From: G963667915 sp965197385
GTDB lineage: Bacteria > Acidobacteriota > Vicinamibacteria > Vicinamibacterales > UBA823
Direction of reading: 5' to 3'
NCBI GenBank assembly: GCA_965197385.1
Contig: CBDANA010000008.1
Coordinates: 496,001-560,000, forward strand
DNA: 64,000 bases
How positions within the stretch are numbered: the first letter of the stretch is position 1; every line of letters begins with the position of its first letter. The position numbers and the translations under genes are program-made. This document shows positions 28,018-38,901 of this stretch, piece by piece. The notes beneath the pieces are model-generated. The model was not told where the DNA came from. It was given only the letters and a program-made list of their open reading frames with translations, and made no database searches.

Positions 28018-28342
28018 ACATCAATGCCGCCGAAGTTGCGCTCGCGTGCTGGTGGCGCAATTGCACACGTATCCCGACCTGCCGCGACCGGTCGACGGGT
28101 TTCACCACTGGCTTCATCTGAGTAATCCAAATCGGATCGATGCGGACGGGAAGCTGATCTAGCGCGAAGGCGTCGCCTCGGTCGCGTTCGGGCCGCAGGC
28201 GGGGACATCCCTCGCGGACCTGGCGGCCAACAACCGTGGCTTTCTCGAATGGGTGCTGCGCAAAGACTTCTCGGAAGAGGTCAAGGTAATCGCCGCGCTA
28301 GCAGGACGATTTCCCGTTCGAAGCGAGACGGAGTCAAAATAG
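28018..28342 (+). pseudogene. C-terminal relic of a 3'-5' exonuclease-like protein
   Basis: The frame from 28046 to 28342 reads LVAQLHTYPDLPRPVDGFHH, then NPNRIDADGKLI, a TAG stop (28160-28162, probably once TGG), then REGVASVAFGPQAG and FLEWVLRKDFSEEVK. This is the C-terminal pattern of DnaQ-like exonucleases followed by a short tail domain. A small frameshift near 28043 joins an upstream piece (INAAEVALA). The catalytic N-terminal part is absent. It directly follows the selenoprotein gene. Confidence 0.6.
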
Positions 28343-29165
28343 CGGAGGGTTGTCCGCGGATTTTAGGATCAAGAGGCTCTCTGGCGTTCCTCGGTTTCCA
28401 GCGAATCGATGACCGCCCTGTACAAAAAATGGATCGGTCCGTAACTGCCTGTGAGCGTGAGAATTGAGAGCGCCTACAATGGCTGCATGACGGCCGCTAC
28501 TCTCCCTCTCCAGCTGCGCCTGCTGACGGTTTCTGGCTGAGTGCATAGGCATCAGCAGGACGTTATCGCCTACCAGGTCGGGGAGAACCGGGTCCTCAAA
28601 GAGCAGCTTGGTGGCCGGAAGCTCCGGCTGACTGACGATCAGCGTCGTCGACTGGCGGCGAAGGCCAGGCTCCTCGGGCGACGGGCGCTCGACGCCGTCG
28701 CCACGCTCGTCACCCCCGATACGTTGATGCGCTGGCATCGCCGTCTGATCGCCTGGAAGTGGACCTACGTGGCCCGGCGGGTGGGCCGGCCTGGCCTGAC
28801 TGAGGCAGGCAATCAGCGACCTGATTGTCCGGATGGCTCGTGAGAACGACCGCTGGGGCTACTGCCGCATTCAAGGCGAACTGAGAAAGCTCGGGCATCG
28901 GGTGGCGGCAAGCACGATCGGCAAGGTGCTAAAGGACCACGGTATACGCCCGGCACCGGATCGGCCCTCCTCGTGGCGAACGTTCTTGCGCGCGCATTGG
29001 GGCGAGGTAGCTGGCATGGACTTCTTCACGACAGCAGTGTGGACGCCGCTCGGGCTCACCACTGACTACATTCTCTTCCTCATCGATCTGAAGACCCGAC
29101 GGGCTCACGTTGCGGGCCTCACGACGACGCCCGACGGGCCTTCATGGCGCAGGTGGCCAGGAACC

Positions 29166-30597
29166 GGGGATGTCCCGTGCGCTGTTGAAACTCAGCAGCA
29201 GCTTGGTTCACGACTACGCAACCATCTCTGACGACTCCCCGAGTCCTAACCGCGCGTCGCGTGCCAGGAGGGCAGCGACCAGCGCGGGCATATCTTGACA
29301 TCCTTGCACCCGACGGAACCCCTTCGCCGCTTCGAGCACCCCGGCGGCCACCCAGCGCAGCACCATCGTCCCGCCGCGCCAGCGTTTCACATGGCGCTGC
29401 ACATGGCGCGTTCGGCTGAGGAGACTCTCGATGGCGTTTGTGGTGGCGAGCGATCGTTGGAGACGCTCCGACAGACCCAAGCCGAGCACGGTCAGCGTCT
29501 CGTCGAGCCCTTCCCGCACGCTCGTGGCCGCACTCGGGTAGTCAGTGTCCAAGCGCCGCGCCAGGTCCTGCAGCAGACGCTTGGCCGTCTTGACGGGGCT
29601 GTTCGTGTAGGCGCGCGTGAGGACCGCCTTCACCCCCGGCCGCTGTGCCTCAGGGAGATGCTCCAAGATGTTCCGGCCCTTATGGACCTGACACCGCTGC
29701 ACCAGCGCGGCGCGCCCAAATGTCTGGGTCACGGCCGTGTCGAGGGCCTTCGCGCCATCGACGATCACCAGCAGGCTCCGGTCGGTGCGCAGCCCGCGGC
29801 TGCCGAGATTGGTCAAGAGCCCCTGACAGACCGTCGCGTTCTCCGTGGCCCCTTCCCACAGGCCGAGCGGGTGTTTCGCGCCCATTTTATCGATGCCTAG
29901 GGCGACAACGATACAGTGTCCACCCACGTGCACGCCATCAATCAGCAGCCCCACCAGGTCCAGCGCGTCGAGCGGCGTCGCCCGCCACGCATCCAGCTGC
30001 GCCTGGGTTTGCGCGACAAAGCGTCGACTGACCGCACTCTTGCTCGTGCCCCGCGTGGTGACGTCGGCGCCGAGCGGTTCCAGACTCCGCGCATACTGGC
30101 GGGTCGCCACACCGATCAGCATCTGGTCGACCACGCGCCGGTTCAGCGGGTCCGCATTCGCGAATGCCCGGGCCGTTGGCAACGGAACCTCCTCGCCGGC
30201 GCGCCGCGCACGGGGCCGACGAATCGCCACCTTCCGCCCGCCCAGCACGACCTGACTCGGCGTATGCCCCGTTCGATACGCCTGGCGCGCAGGTTGATGC
30301 GCATACCGTGGCCCACAGACGGCGGCCCGATCCTCTTCCAGCATGGCTTCGAGTACCTTCAGGCCAGACGCGACGACCCGCTCCTGGAGCGCGGCCTGCG
30401 TATCAATGAGGATATCGACCAACGGAAGGTGCCGTGGCGTCGGGGATACCGATTGGCGACGGCGAGGGACTGTGCGAGACTGCTTCTTCATGGCGGCTCC
30501 TTACTGGGAGGCTTGCACCTCGGTTTCGTCACCGGTCGTATAGCACGACCAGTGAAGAGCCGCCGCTTCAAATTTCAACAGCTACTGGGACATCCCC
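29166..30597 (-). mobile_element. IS256-like element
   Basis: 1432 bp with perfect 11-bp ends GGGGATGTCCC, extended imperfectly (CTGTTGAAA follows on both sides). The 8-bp target duplication is CAGGAACC on the left (29158-29165) and CAGGCACC on the right (30598-30605), one mismatch. It disrupts the integrase-core gene; removing it restores the reading frame ARN-LTDPEDG. Confidence 0.9.
29214..30491 (-). CDS. IS256-family (mutator-type) transposase
   Basis: A 425-aa Transposase_mut protein. The first catalytic Asp lies in GLLIDGVHVGGHCIVVALG, the second in LLVIVDGAKALDTAV, followed by RCQVHKGRNILEHLPE, and the Glu in ATTNAIESLLSRTRHVQRHV. The N-terminus is basic (MKKQSRTVPRRRQS). It is full length with no stop, so the element may still be mobile. 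Confidence 0.93.
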   Translation of the reverse strand: MKKQSRTVPRRRQSVSPTPRHLPLVDILIDTQAALQERVVASGLKVLEAMLEEDRAAVCGPRYAHQPARQAYRTGHTPSQVVLGGRKVAIRRPRARRAGEEVPLPTARAFANADPLNRRVVDQMLIGVATRQYARSLEPLGADVTTRGTSKSAVSRRFVAQTQAQLDAWRATPLDALDLVGLLIDGVHVGGHCIVVALGIDKMGAKHPLGLWEGATENATVCQGLLTNLGSRGLRTDRSLLVIVDGAKALDTAVTQTFGRAALVQRCQVHKGRNILEHLPEAQRPGVKAVLTRAYTNSPVKTAKRLLQDLARRLDTDYPSAATSVREGLDETLTVLGLGLSERLQRSLATTNAIESLLSRTRHVQRHVKRWRGGTMVLRWVAAGVLEAAKGFRRVQGCQDMPALVAALLARDARLGLGESSEMVA

Positions 30598-30993
30598 CAG
30601 GCACCTGACCGATCCGGAGGATGGGTTCCTTCGGGCGCACCATTTCGTAATCTGCGACCGCGACGCGAAGTTCACGGCGGAGTTCCGGCGCATCCTACAG
30701 GCCGTAGGCGTGCGGGTCATCCGGACCCCGAGGCAGGCCCCGAACTGTAACGCTCACGCGGAGCGATTTGTGCTGTCGATCACGTCCGAGTGTTTGAACC
30801 GGATGATGTTCTTCGGCGAAGCGTCGTTGCGTCGCGCTGTTGGAGCATACCTTCAGCACTACCACCGGGAGCGACCGCACCAGGGGCGCGGGAACGAGAC
30901 GCTCGATTCCGCTCCGCGGTCCACGGCGGGGGCGCTTCGGTGCACTGAGCGACTCGGCGGCCTCCTCAAATATGACGCGAGAGCGGCGTAACG

Positions 30994-31341
30994 ATGGGCG
31001 CTATCAATCGGGCAGCTGTAATCATCCGACCGTTGCCACCCTACCTCGCCTGGGCCAAGCGAGACGACACCACTGATATCGCCGAGCCGGTCTTCGAGGA
31101 CCTGCGACGGGCGCCTCACGTGTACCTCTTGCCGGAATACGGGGACGCCGACTCGGAACGGGAGATTCTGGACGACTTCTGGCCAGACCTGTTCGCGGCG
31201 ATGTTGAACTGTTGGCTGACCGATGAGCAGCAGTGGCCAAAGAACCGGACGCCCCAGATGTTTGGAGCGTGGTTCGACCTCCAGATGTGTCCGGTGGTCG
31301 AGGATCTGCATGTGGATGAAGAGCTGGTCGAACTCGACTAG
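30994..31341 (+). CDS. Small conserved-type acidic protein, unknown function
   Basis: A 115-aa protein starting MGAINRAAVIIRPLPPYLAW, two bases after the stop of the broken integrase. The centre is acidic (LPEYGDADSEREILDDFWPD) and the C-terminus carries WPKNRTPQMFGAWFDLQMCP. I recall this general pattern from unnamed 110-aa bacterial proteins, but I cannot name a family or function. No membrane segment or signal. It precedes a DrmC-like relic. GC and codon use fit the region. Confidence 0.5.
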   Translation: MGAINRAAVIIRPLPPYLAWAKRDDTTDIAEPVFEDLRRAPHVYLLPEYGDADSEREILDDFWPDLFAAMLNCWLTDEQQWPKNRTPQMFGAWFDLQMCPVVEDLHVDEELVELD

Positions 31342-31344
31342 AGC

Positions 31345-31667
31345 CGGACATGCGGCGATTCCAGATTCGCGGCGGCCCGATATTCGGATAGGACGGGCCT
31401 GGGCCGGTCCGTCCGTTGCTCTACTACGATCCCCGTTCCCTGGACACCGACCCTGCCGAGCGAGCGACGTGGCACGCGAAGGTGATCGTTATCGATGATG
31501 AGACAGCATTCGTGACGTCTGCGAATTTCACCGAGTGGGCACAGCAGCGAAATGTCGAAGCCGGTGTGCTGATTCGGAATACTGAGTTCGCGCGGCGGCT
31601 TCGCCAGCAGTTCGAAGGGTTGGTGCAGTCGCGGGCTGTGCTGGAGGTTCCGGGCTTCCGATCGTGA
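31345..31667 (+). pseudogene. C-terminal relic of a phospholipase D-like (DrmC-type) protein
   Basis: After a frameshift near 31410 the sequence reads LYYDPRSLDTDPAERATW, then HAKVIVIDDETAFVTSANFT, a complete HKD (HxKx4D) phospholipase D motif, then EWAQQRNVEAGVLIRN. This C-terminus is very like DrmC, the PLD-type accessory protein of the DISARM anti-phage system. Only this last fifth survives; no drmA, drmB or methylase gene is in the window. A generic PLD-family nuclease is the alternative. Confidence 0.6.
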
Positions 31668-31821
31668 CTTGATTGGACCGAATCCCGTGGCGAAGGTGAA
31701 CTTGCCGTAGTATCAGGTCGAGAATGGCGAGCGGTACCGTGAAAGCGGTACGGCTGAGGGCTTTGTCAACTTGCCGGATGCGGGCCTGGTCGTCGGCCAA
31801 GACCCGAACTTGGGCGGCTGC

Positions 31822-32010
31822 TCACGAAGCACGCGTCACCACGTTCCACTCGGCGAACGCTCGGGTGCGGAGCGCGCGGTGATGAGCGGCTCGTAGGAGG
31901 TGCCGGCCGACGCGAAAGAGATTCTGGACGACGCCGTGAACCGACGCGAAGCGTTGGAGGTGCGCGATCGATTTGAAGCCGCCGGTGGAAAAACGCGCTG
32001 TCCTCGTCAA
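31822..32010 (-). pseudogene. IS6-family transposase C-terminal fragment
   Basis: Reads STGGFKSIAHLQRFASVHG then VVQNLFRVGRHLLRAAHHRA, matching the C-terminus of the IS6-like transposases at 25.9 and 33.0 kb but more diverged and on the other strand. GTCAACTTG remnants at about 31770 may be its end. The N-terminal catalytic part is gone. The 31668-31821 stretch has no gene. Confidence 0.7.
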
Positions 32011-32018
32011 CTTGGCGG

Positions 32019-32159
32019 CTAGCTCTGCTGTGTCTTCTTGCGCCGGGCCCAGTATTTCTTCATCCGGATGCTGGCTGCCTTCTTGGCGGCGTCCGACATC
32101 TTCCGCCGCTTACGAACTGGCGTCGTCGCAGAGGCAGCGCGGCGCGGTCTGTGACCCAT
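32019..32159 (-). CDS. Possible small basic protein (46 aa)
   Basis: From ATG 32159 the product is MGHRPRRAASATTPVRKRRK followed by MSDAAKKAASIRMKKYWARR, very Lys/Arg/Ala-rich. The end looks like small helical DNA-binding tails. No ribosome site is visible and the frame stays open upstream, so it may be the tail of a lost gene or not coding at all. Confidence 0.3.
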   Translation of the reverse strand: MGHRPRRAASATTPVRKRRKMSDAAKKAASIRMKKYWARRKKTQQS

Positions 32160-32629
32160 GACTATCGATCGTGATATCGAGCCGTCGCGGCCTGCTCCCG
32201 ATCGTGACGCGGGCCGCGATCGGGACCCTGCACGCCATGGCCATCGCCGGGAGTCTGACGCGACGCACCCGCGCCGGGATTTCTCGGAACGGGTCGATGG
32301 GGATCGCAGCCGCCCCCGTCTCATGGCGCGAGGCCGGTCAGCTCTGCCGGGCAGGTCGGCGCGCTCCGATGTCGCGCCGTCGTTTTCGACCATCGAGTGG
32401 GAGTGCAGGAGCGCCACGAGCTGAGGTGGTCCCGGCCGCGAGAGTGCAACCAAACGGAGATTGAGCGGAAGGAGACCGCCTGATCACGTCTCGGGTCGAT
32501 CCACAACGCCTGACAATACCTCTACAGCTGCTACGGTCTCGGTGTGCGTTCACGACCCATTCGCCAGACACGAATTTTTCGTTGGAGCCGGTGGACGACC
32601 GGAACTCTGCTGCTCCTCATCATCGTCAT
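32160..32629. other. Non-coding stretch without recognisable gene
   Basis: About 470 bp between IS6 remnants. Open frames here are short and GC-driven with no recognisable motif. No repeats or IS ends found by eye. Confidence 0.5.
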
Positions 32630-33178
32630 GTCAAGGCCGACTCGGAGATACGTGGTTTCTGAACGAAGTCTTCGTCGCGATCAACGGTCAGCGCCAGTAT
32701 CTGTGGCGCGCCGTGGACCAAGACGGTGACCTGATTGACCTTCTCGTCCAACCCCGTCGGGACGGGCGTGCGGCGCGGAGATTCTTCCGAAAACTCTTGA
32801 AGAGTCAGCGACAGGAACCGTGTCGTCTCGTGACCGACAAGCTGGGCAGCTACCGAGTTGCACCTCGGGACGTCATGCCTTGTGTCACCCACGACACGAC
32901 CCAATACGCGAACAATCGCGCCGAAGTATCCCATCAGCCTACGCGCCAACAGGAGCGTCAGATGCGCGGCTTCACCTCACCTGCCCACGCCCAGCGGTGC
33001 TTGCACGTTCACGGTGTCATTCAGAATCTGTTTCGAGTGGGTCGGCACCTGCTCAGGTCGGTTCATCATCGGATGCTGCGAGCACGATCATTCACCGTGT
33101 GGGCCGAGGTGACCGCGGCCTGATCCTCTGATTAGTTCGCCTCATCCTGGTCCAGGCTAGTTAACTTGACAGTACTAG
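32630..33178 (+). pseudogene. IS6-like element, copy 2: 5'-truncated transposase plus right end
   Basis: Homology to copy 1 begins abruptly at 32630 (GTCAAGG) and runs to the stop at 33123. DTWFLNEVFVAING and LVTDKLGSYRVA are present, and the C-terminus is in frame (NNRAEVSHQPTRQQERQMRG), unlike copy 1. The N-terminal helix-turn-helix region is missing. The element ends with AGTTAACTTGACAGTACT next to the katG stop codon. It preserves the undisturbed site that IS5 copy 2 hit in copy 1. Confidence 0.85.
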
Positions 33179-33180
33179 GA

Positions 33181-35379
<2,199 letters not shown>

Positions 35380-35472
35380 ATTCTCTCCAATCGTGTCCTG
35401 CATTCCTCTTCCAAACTGTTCTGTATACAAGAATCATGAGGCCTTGGAAAGTGCGATGCACACACTGTACAT

Positions 35473-35752
35473 TTACGAAGCCTCTCCGAGCGCGGCTTCG
35501 TAATCGTACTCGGTTACCAACACCGCCCGGGTAGGCTTGCGCCTGTCGCACACCACGGCAAAGGTTGGGACAGTATCGATGCGAACCATCGCCGGAGTGT
35601 CGCCTGGAAACAGCGAACCTTGGCCCTGATATCGTGCCCCGTCCGTGTAGTCCACGCAGCCGTCCGACGGTGACGCCGTAGCCTGCGGGCACCGGCCCAG
35701 CGAACGCGGTTTTGGCCCGATGCTCTCCCCGGTCGAGCGTGAACTCGACCAT
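35473..35752 (-). pseudogene. Small protein of unknown function, apparent frameshift
   Basis: ATG 35752 starts MVEFTLDRGEHRAKTAFAGP, then the natural-looking sequence continues in another frame from about 35660 as CVDYTDGARYQGQGSLFPGD and AVVCDRRKPTRAVLVTEYDY to the TAA at 35473. Joined by a 1-2 nt shift it would be a protein of about 93 aa. The start directly abuts the stop of the membrane-protein gene upstream, suggesting coupled translation. Function unknown. Choice of frames is by eye. Confidence 0.45.
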
Positions 35753-36049
35753 TCACTTATCCTCGCGGAAAAAGAGATTGACCGGTCGCATGGTGCCGCG
35801 GACAAGCACGGATCGGTGCAACGCTTGGACGATGAAGAAGAGCGCCGCCAGGGCCGCGAGCACGGCAAGTGTGGCGTCGAACCACCCAAAGTACAGCCCG
35901 CTGTATTTTCGCCACTGCACAAACTTGACGACCAGGTAGAGCACTCCCGCCAGCGCGGCCAACACCACAGTAAACGCGCCGGTCTTGGTCTGCGCCTGCA
36001 CACGCCTCTTGAGCCGCGGCGGTTGGCCGTCGTAGCCTGCAAGATTCAT
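35753..36049 (-). CDS. Small two-helix membrane protein, unknown function
   Basis: 98 aa. Two hydrophobic segments are visible: TVVLALAGVLYLVV-type at about 27-43 and LAVLAALAALFFIVQAL at about 61-77, with basic flanks. The ATG at 36049 overlaps the matrixin stop (ATGA), and its own stop abuts the next start. No family recognised. It probably belongs to the same small operon as the protease. Confidence 0.55.
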   Translation of the reverse strand: MNLAGYDGQPPRLKRRVQAQTKTGAFTVVLAALAGVLYLVVKFVQWRKYSGLYFGWFDATLAVLAALAALFFIVQALHRSVLVRGTMRPVNLFFREDK

Positions 36050-37043
36050 TGCGAGAGCCTGAGTCTGTAGCTCCCTCGGTGGGACCTCCCACGAGCGGTG
36101 GCTTCGATCGTGTAGGTGCCGGTCTTCTTGAGCCTGGCGTTATTGATCTCTGCGTCCTTACCGCCTCCGCCGTTGTCATCCTTTTCGACAACCTTTCCTT
36201 TGGGGTCGACCAAGATCAAGTAGGGGTCTGGCAGCGATCTACCGTCCATGGTGATGTCGATGCGGTCACCACGCGTGCCGGAGAACGTGTAGAGATCGGC
36301 CTTCCGTCCCTTCGGTTCGGGGCGGTGCAGTCGTCGTCCCTCAACTTTCCGCGGACGCGCTTGCCAAACGTAATGGTCTCCGCGTCGCAGGAGTCGCCTC
36401 CACCGCCGCCGCCCCCTCCACCATCATCGCCACCGCCACCGTACAACGCCCGCGCACCATTTTCGTCGTCCGCCTGCAGTCGGTCGATGTTGCTGATGTA
36501 GCTCTGCATGATCGACGCACGGCTGTTCTCATGTCCGAACCCGAGCGAGTGACCGAATTCGTACAGGGCGACACGTCTGATATCGACGAGACCTGACCGT
36601 CGTGAGCCGCGATATGAACCCCACGTGAACGCGCTATTGAAAATGACGTCGCTTTCTACGATGCGAGAGCCGCGGCGCGAGGTAAAGGCGACAGCCAGGA
36701 CATTTGAGCCAAAGGTAAAACCGTAGGTAGACTTGGCCATAGCGACTTCGTTGCGCCCATTGTGGCTCGGACTGCCGGACGTGTTATTCGACGTGAACCG
36801 CACCCCAGAACCGTCAAGCGCCCCATTCCATGCTGACAGAGCCTTCTTGACCTCTCCATTACCCCATGAGTCCAGCTGCAGACGCGTCCCGACCTGGCCG
36901 TCCGGCCACCGGGTCGTCGATCCAAACAGAAAGACGTATCCAAGGACCGATGAGGCGGATGCCCCAAGAAGGGTGACAAAGAGGGCCGCCGCAACCAGCG
37001 TGCGCGGGCGATGGGTCAGTCGTGTCTGCGATGTGTGAGTCAT
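36046..37043 (-). pseudogene. Matrixin-type metalloprotease with PPC domain, frameshifted
   Basis: Starts MTHTSQTRLTHRPRTLVAAA with a signal peptide (LFVTLLGASASSVLG). The M10-like catalytic domain follows, but the zinc motif HExxHxxGxxH reads YEFGHSLGFGH, with the first His replaced by Tyr. A Gly-rich linker (about 215-230) leads to a PPC-type beta domain. That domain is cut by a 1-2 nt frameshift near 36310 and continues in frame from KADLYTFSGTRGD to GSYRLRLSQ at 36046. Both the lost ligand and the frameshift suggest decay. Secreted protease by family. Confidence 0.75.
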
Positions 37044-37050
37044 CTGGCGC

Positions 37051-37398
37051 CTACTGAGGCGGGGTATTGTCCGACTGCACAAGTCGCAGAATCTCGGACT
37101 CGAATTGCCCCACAGTCATGGGAGACCTCGAAACCACGTTCGCGATGGGCGGCCCGACCCGGCCGACCTGATCGAGGCCGGCGAGCACCGTCCCATCGTC
37201 GAGGACCACGACGTCGTCGGAATTGCTGGTCTCAATCGCGAAGTGGCCTTGCGCGTACCCCACGATGGGGCTGAGTTGACTCGCCTGGTTGTGTAAAAAC
37301 AGCACCGCTCGATCGCCTACCTCGAAAGTCGCCATCCCAGACACTTCGAGCGTTTCATCACCGACGGTGCCGCCGAGAAACTCGAGGAGCAGTTGGCC
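37051..37398 (-). pseudogene. C-terminal part of a protein of unknown function, 5' end lost
   Basis: About 115 residues: LGQLLLEFLGGTVGDETLEV, ATFEVGDRAVLFLHNQ, VGYAQGHFAIE and a helical tail. The pattern recalls acidobacterial proteins encoded next to matrixins, which I cannot name. The N-terminus has been replaced by an IS1380-like end at 37399. It ends 7 nt before the matrixin start on the same strand. Confidence 0.5.
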
Positions 37399-37605
37399 GA
37401 GATTTTCATTTTGCCTGTCCCGGGTGGCACCGTTATACACCCGACCGCCGCCGAGCGCACGAATTTCTGTTCGTCGCACAATCGTCCAGCTCCAGAGACT
37501 GTCACTCAGCCCGCGCTGACGTGCGACCGACTGGAGCCGCTGTTTTCAGGGCATTTCTCAGACACTGGTCCACACGTACGCCGTTTCTTCGCCGGAGTTC
37601 CTCCG
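37399..37605 (-). mobile_element. IS1380-like right-end relic
   Basis: About 205 bp matching 49560-49770, the downstream end of the IS1380-like element, in inverted orientation, including GAGATTTTCATTTTGCC as the terminal repeat. The transposase gene is absent. It truncates the gene at 37051. Confidence 0.8.
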
Positions 37606-37607
37606 GT

Positions 37608-38706
37608 GTACGTCGTCAAACCAATCCGGACCACTGCGGCTGCGTCGCAAGAGAGACGTCCTGCCGTTGTGCCGCGTGGTGCGGCGTCCTCTGATTCTCT
37701 CTCCGTCGTGCTCGTAACGTTCGCTGCTTACTCTGCTCCCGGCGTGCCAGAATCTGCGGTCGCCGGCCGGGGTAGACGTCGGCCGGGGTCACGTTCTGGA
37801 GTGACTCATGCTAGCGCCGGTGATTGTCGTTTTCCACGAAGCGCGCCAGGGCGCGTTGGAGTTCCCACGGGCTACAGTCCTGCTCGAGCTTGACGACGTG
37901 CTTCATCGACCGGTGGTCGCGTTCGATCTTTCCTTGCGTCATGGGGTGAGAGGGCGCGCCCCGCGTATGCGCCAGTGACCCGCCCCCCAGGGTTGAGCCA
38001 GTTCTTATGAGAGAGCTGGGCTCATGATCAGGCCGCTCAGGGGCGCTGGGCTGAGGGCTGCCGCAGCTTGCTGACAATCTGTTCCGTGCTATACCGCTTT
38101 GTGGGCATCCTGCCTCCTCCTTCCGCCCAAGATCCTAACGCTGGATCTGGACCGGTTTAAGGGGGGCAGGCCACCAGACCGTGCGTGTCCAGGGAGTCGG
38201 CCAACTCTTGCGAGATGTAGCATGGGCCATTATCACGAAGCAGCCGGGGCCGATGGACGACCCGCACCCGGTCCACCCCGGCCTGGGCCCGGGCCAAGTC
38301 GAGCGTCTCGGTCACGTCCGACGCCTGCATCGACGTCCGAAGCGTCCACGCCAAGATGTAGCGCGAGTCATCGTCGAGCACGGTCGACAGGGAGTACCAG
38401 CCCCACCCGACCACCTGCAGGTAGGTGAAGTCGGTTTGCCACACCTCGTTGGGCCGGTGCGTCGGATGAGCAACTGTCTTGGCCGCCGAGAACACCACAT
38501 ACGCCGGACTGGTGATCAGATCCTCGGCTTTGAGGATGCGATACACGCTGGACTCCGAGAGAAAGTGGCGCTCCCGGTCCGTGAACTGCCACGCCAGCTC
38601 GCGGGGCGACTTTACCGGATCGGCCAGGGCGGCCTCCACGACGCAGTGCCCCGTGGCGACCCGGCAGGCGGGAAGGCCACGTGTCTGTGGAGCAACAACA
38701 CGTCAA
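37608..38706 (-). pseudogene. Degenerate IS3 type B transposase, split
   Basis: A decayed copy of the intact element at 55345-56830. The end GTGTACGTCGTCAAACCA is at 37610. C-terminal coding pieces are at 37660-37975 (NVTPADVYPGRRPQILARRE, KIERDHRSMKHVVKLE), and the N-terminal piece is at 38157-38706 (LADPVKSPRELAWQFTDRE, WQTDFTYLQVVGWGWYSLS). Between them sits a relic of another IS3 element. Multiple frameshifts. The 38707-38901 gap shows nothing recognisable. Confidence 0.8.
37976..38156 (-). mobile_element. IS3 (IS407-like) left-end relic
   Basis: On the minus strand from 38108 an orfA start reads MPTKRYSTEQIVSKLRQPSA and is then lost. Upstream GGTCCAGATCCAGCG looks like the terminal repeat. 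It is inserted in the degenerate IS3 type B copy. The other half of a similar orfA is at 41231. Confidence 0.6.
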
Positions 38707-38901
38707 TCAGAGAGGCAATCAGCCGCGCGTCCCTGTCGGTATCGGTCTCCTCGTACTGCCGAGAGTCTCGATTCACATCCGCCAGCAGCATCCGCCAGAC
38801 GTCTCCTTCCGCCGCACATTCCACTTGCCTGTCGCGCCCACCAGAGCGAATGTGGACGGACGGCCGCCGCCCGTGGCCGCCGGAAAGGAGGATCCGCGTC
38901 C

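Larger units (their letters stand above)
28487..30991 (+). pseudogene. Integrase-core (rve) transposase, broken and split by IS256-like element
   Basis: Two halves of one DDE integrase-core protein. The 5' half (28487-29165) has VHRHQQDVIAYQVGENRVL, LVTPDTLMRWHRRLIAWKW, DRWGYCRIQGEL and AGMDFFTTAVWTPLG (first Asp). The 3' half (30598-30991) has LTDPEDGFLRAHHF, VICDRDAKFTAEF (second Asp) and ERFVLSITSECLNRMMFFGE (Glu). Lesions: a TGA at 28538-28540 in place of a likely Trp, a 1-bp frameshift near 28810, and the IS256-like insertion. I do not know the exact IS family name. Confidence 0.85.

Noticed and set aside
28538..28540. Second in-frame TGA close to the selenoprotein, in the integrase-core gene, as another Sec codon
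   Set aside because: It lies at a position where relatives of this transposase have Trp, not Cys; there is no redox motif, and the same gene has a frameshift and an IS insertion. It is a nonsense mutation.
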